Of a DNA stretch of 64,000 bases, positions 63,641 to 64,000 are shown piece after piece; the first letter of the stretch is position 1, and the number at the start of each line of letters is the position of its first letter. The stretch comes from Deinococcus terrestris. GTDB taxonomy: Bacteria; Deinococcota; Deinococci; Deinococcales; Deinococcaceae. The position numbers and the translations under genes were made by a program. Where the stretch lies: NCBI RefSeq assembly GCF_009377345.1, contig NZ_WBSL01000006.1:62001-126000 (forward strand), given 5' to 3'. The notes below the pieces were generated by a model. It had not been told where the DNA came from and searched no databases. It saw nothing but the letters and a program-made list of their open reading frames with translations.

Positions 63641-64000
63641 ATGAAGGCCCCCAACTCGCCGCCCCCCGACCCTGGCCGCCGCCGCTTCCTGCGGGGGCTG
63701 CTGGGAGGCGGGCTGGCGCTGGGGACCCTGGGGGGCATGGGCGTGGCGCAGGCCTACGATTTCGGCACCGTGCGCGGGGAAGCGGTGCTGCCGGGCCTGC
63801 GCTCGCCGCTGCGCGTGGCCTTTCTGACCGACCTGCACTACGGCCTCTACATCTTCGAGCGCCAGATTCGCGCCTGGGTGGACACGGCGAACGCAGCGCG
63901 GCCCGACCTCATGCTGCTGGGGGGCGACTTTCTGGACGTGCGCTCGGACGTGGACCCCGCGCCCCTCCTGACCGAGCTCGCGCGGCTGCGGGCGCCGCTG
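63641..64000 (+). CDS. Tat-exported metallophosphoesterase (partial, cut by window end)
   Basis: The first 120 codons. A twin-arginine signal (RRRFLRG, then a Gly/Leu hydrophobic stretch) leads to the calcineurin-like start AFLTDLHYG (metal ligands Asp and His) and MLLGGDFLD (second metal motif GD). This is the YaeI/YkuE class of membrane-side phosphodiesterases. The remaining motifs lie outside the window. Confidence 0.88.
   Translation, partial: MKAPNSPPPDPGRRRFLRGLLGGGLALGTLGGMGVAQAYDFGTVRGEAVLPGLRSPLRVAFLTDLHYGLYIFERQIRAWVDTANAARPDLMLLGGDFLDVRSDVDPAPLLTELARLRAPL

Overview
This window is a high-GC (roughly 70%), gene-dense bacterial chromosome segment that reads as Deinococcus. The case rests on gene order and motifs. 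An RNase J gene sits back to back with a DrRRA-type response regulator followed by its kinase, the order I recall from D. radiodurans. There is a cinA-thpR-recA operon, a copper repressor with the Cys-His-His ligand set known from Thermus, and a very high proportion of genes whose start codon lies 5-7 nt after a TANNNT -10 box, the leaderless layout established in Deinococcus. I see no prophage, insertion sequence or CRISPR array. The window looks like core chromosome with small palindromic intergenic repeats.

Layout. 1-12 kb: prolyl oligopeptidase, tRNA-Leu(CAG), a glycosyltransferase, a MerR regulator, hisA, a YihY membrane protein, a thioesterase-like protein, and the leftward proteolysis cluster clpP-clpX-lon. 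A perfect HspR operator (HAIR) lies inside the end of clpX. 12-17.5 kb: RNase J diverging from drRRA, a multi-PAS histidine kinase and an Rcp1-like response regulator. 17.5-25 kb: a WGxxGxxG-tailed secreted protein, an HD hydrolase, a decayed MerR gene, an HNH nuclease, MarC, a membrane protein, a Fur-family regulator, birA-bioY and a GH2 glycosidase. 25.5-35.7 kb: cinA-thpR-recA, a purine permease, a 37-codon leader ORF coupled to dnaX, a GHL10-type secreted protein and a flavin reductase.

35.8-48.7 kb: an ABC exporter, a CobW-type GTPase, a secreted protein, a PaaI-like thioesterase, a DUF5693-csaB pair (cell-wall pyruvylation), a leucine-dehydrogenase homologue lacking its catalytic lysine together with uridine kinase, a degenerate E2-like protein, purA and folE. 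48.7-57.5 kb: a GGDEF/GAF/HD-GYP protein, an M20 amidohydrolase, small proteins, and a copper cluster (a cysteine-rich four-helix protein, copA, copZ, csoR). 57.5-64 kb: an erythromycin-esterase-like protein, a CoxG-CoxD-CoxE maturation cassette with a divergent MocA-type nucleotidyltransferase, a CHAD protein with a small coupled upstream ORF, DUF3006, and the start of a Tat-exported metallophosphoesterase.

The most unusual items are the HspR operator written in clpX codons upstream of lon, the E2-derived protein that keeps its E3-binding domain but has lost the lipoyl domain and catalytic His, the LeuDH homologue with Ala at the catalytic Lys, the leaderless leader ORF overlapping dnaX, and two MerR-type promoters with 19-bp spacers, one in front of a pseudogene. 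All assignments are by eye from translated sequence; no database search was run.
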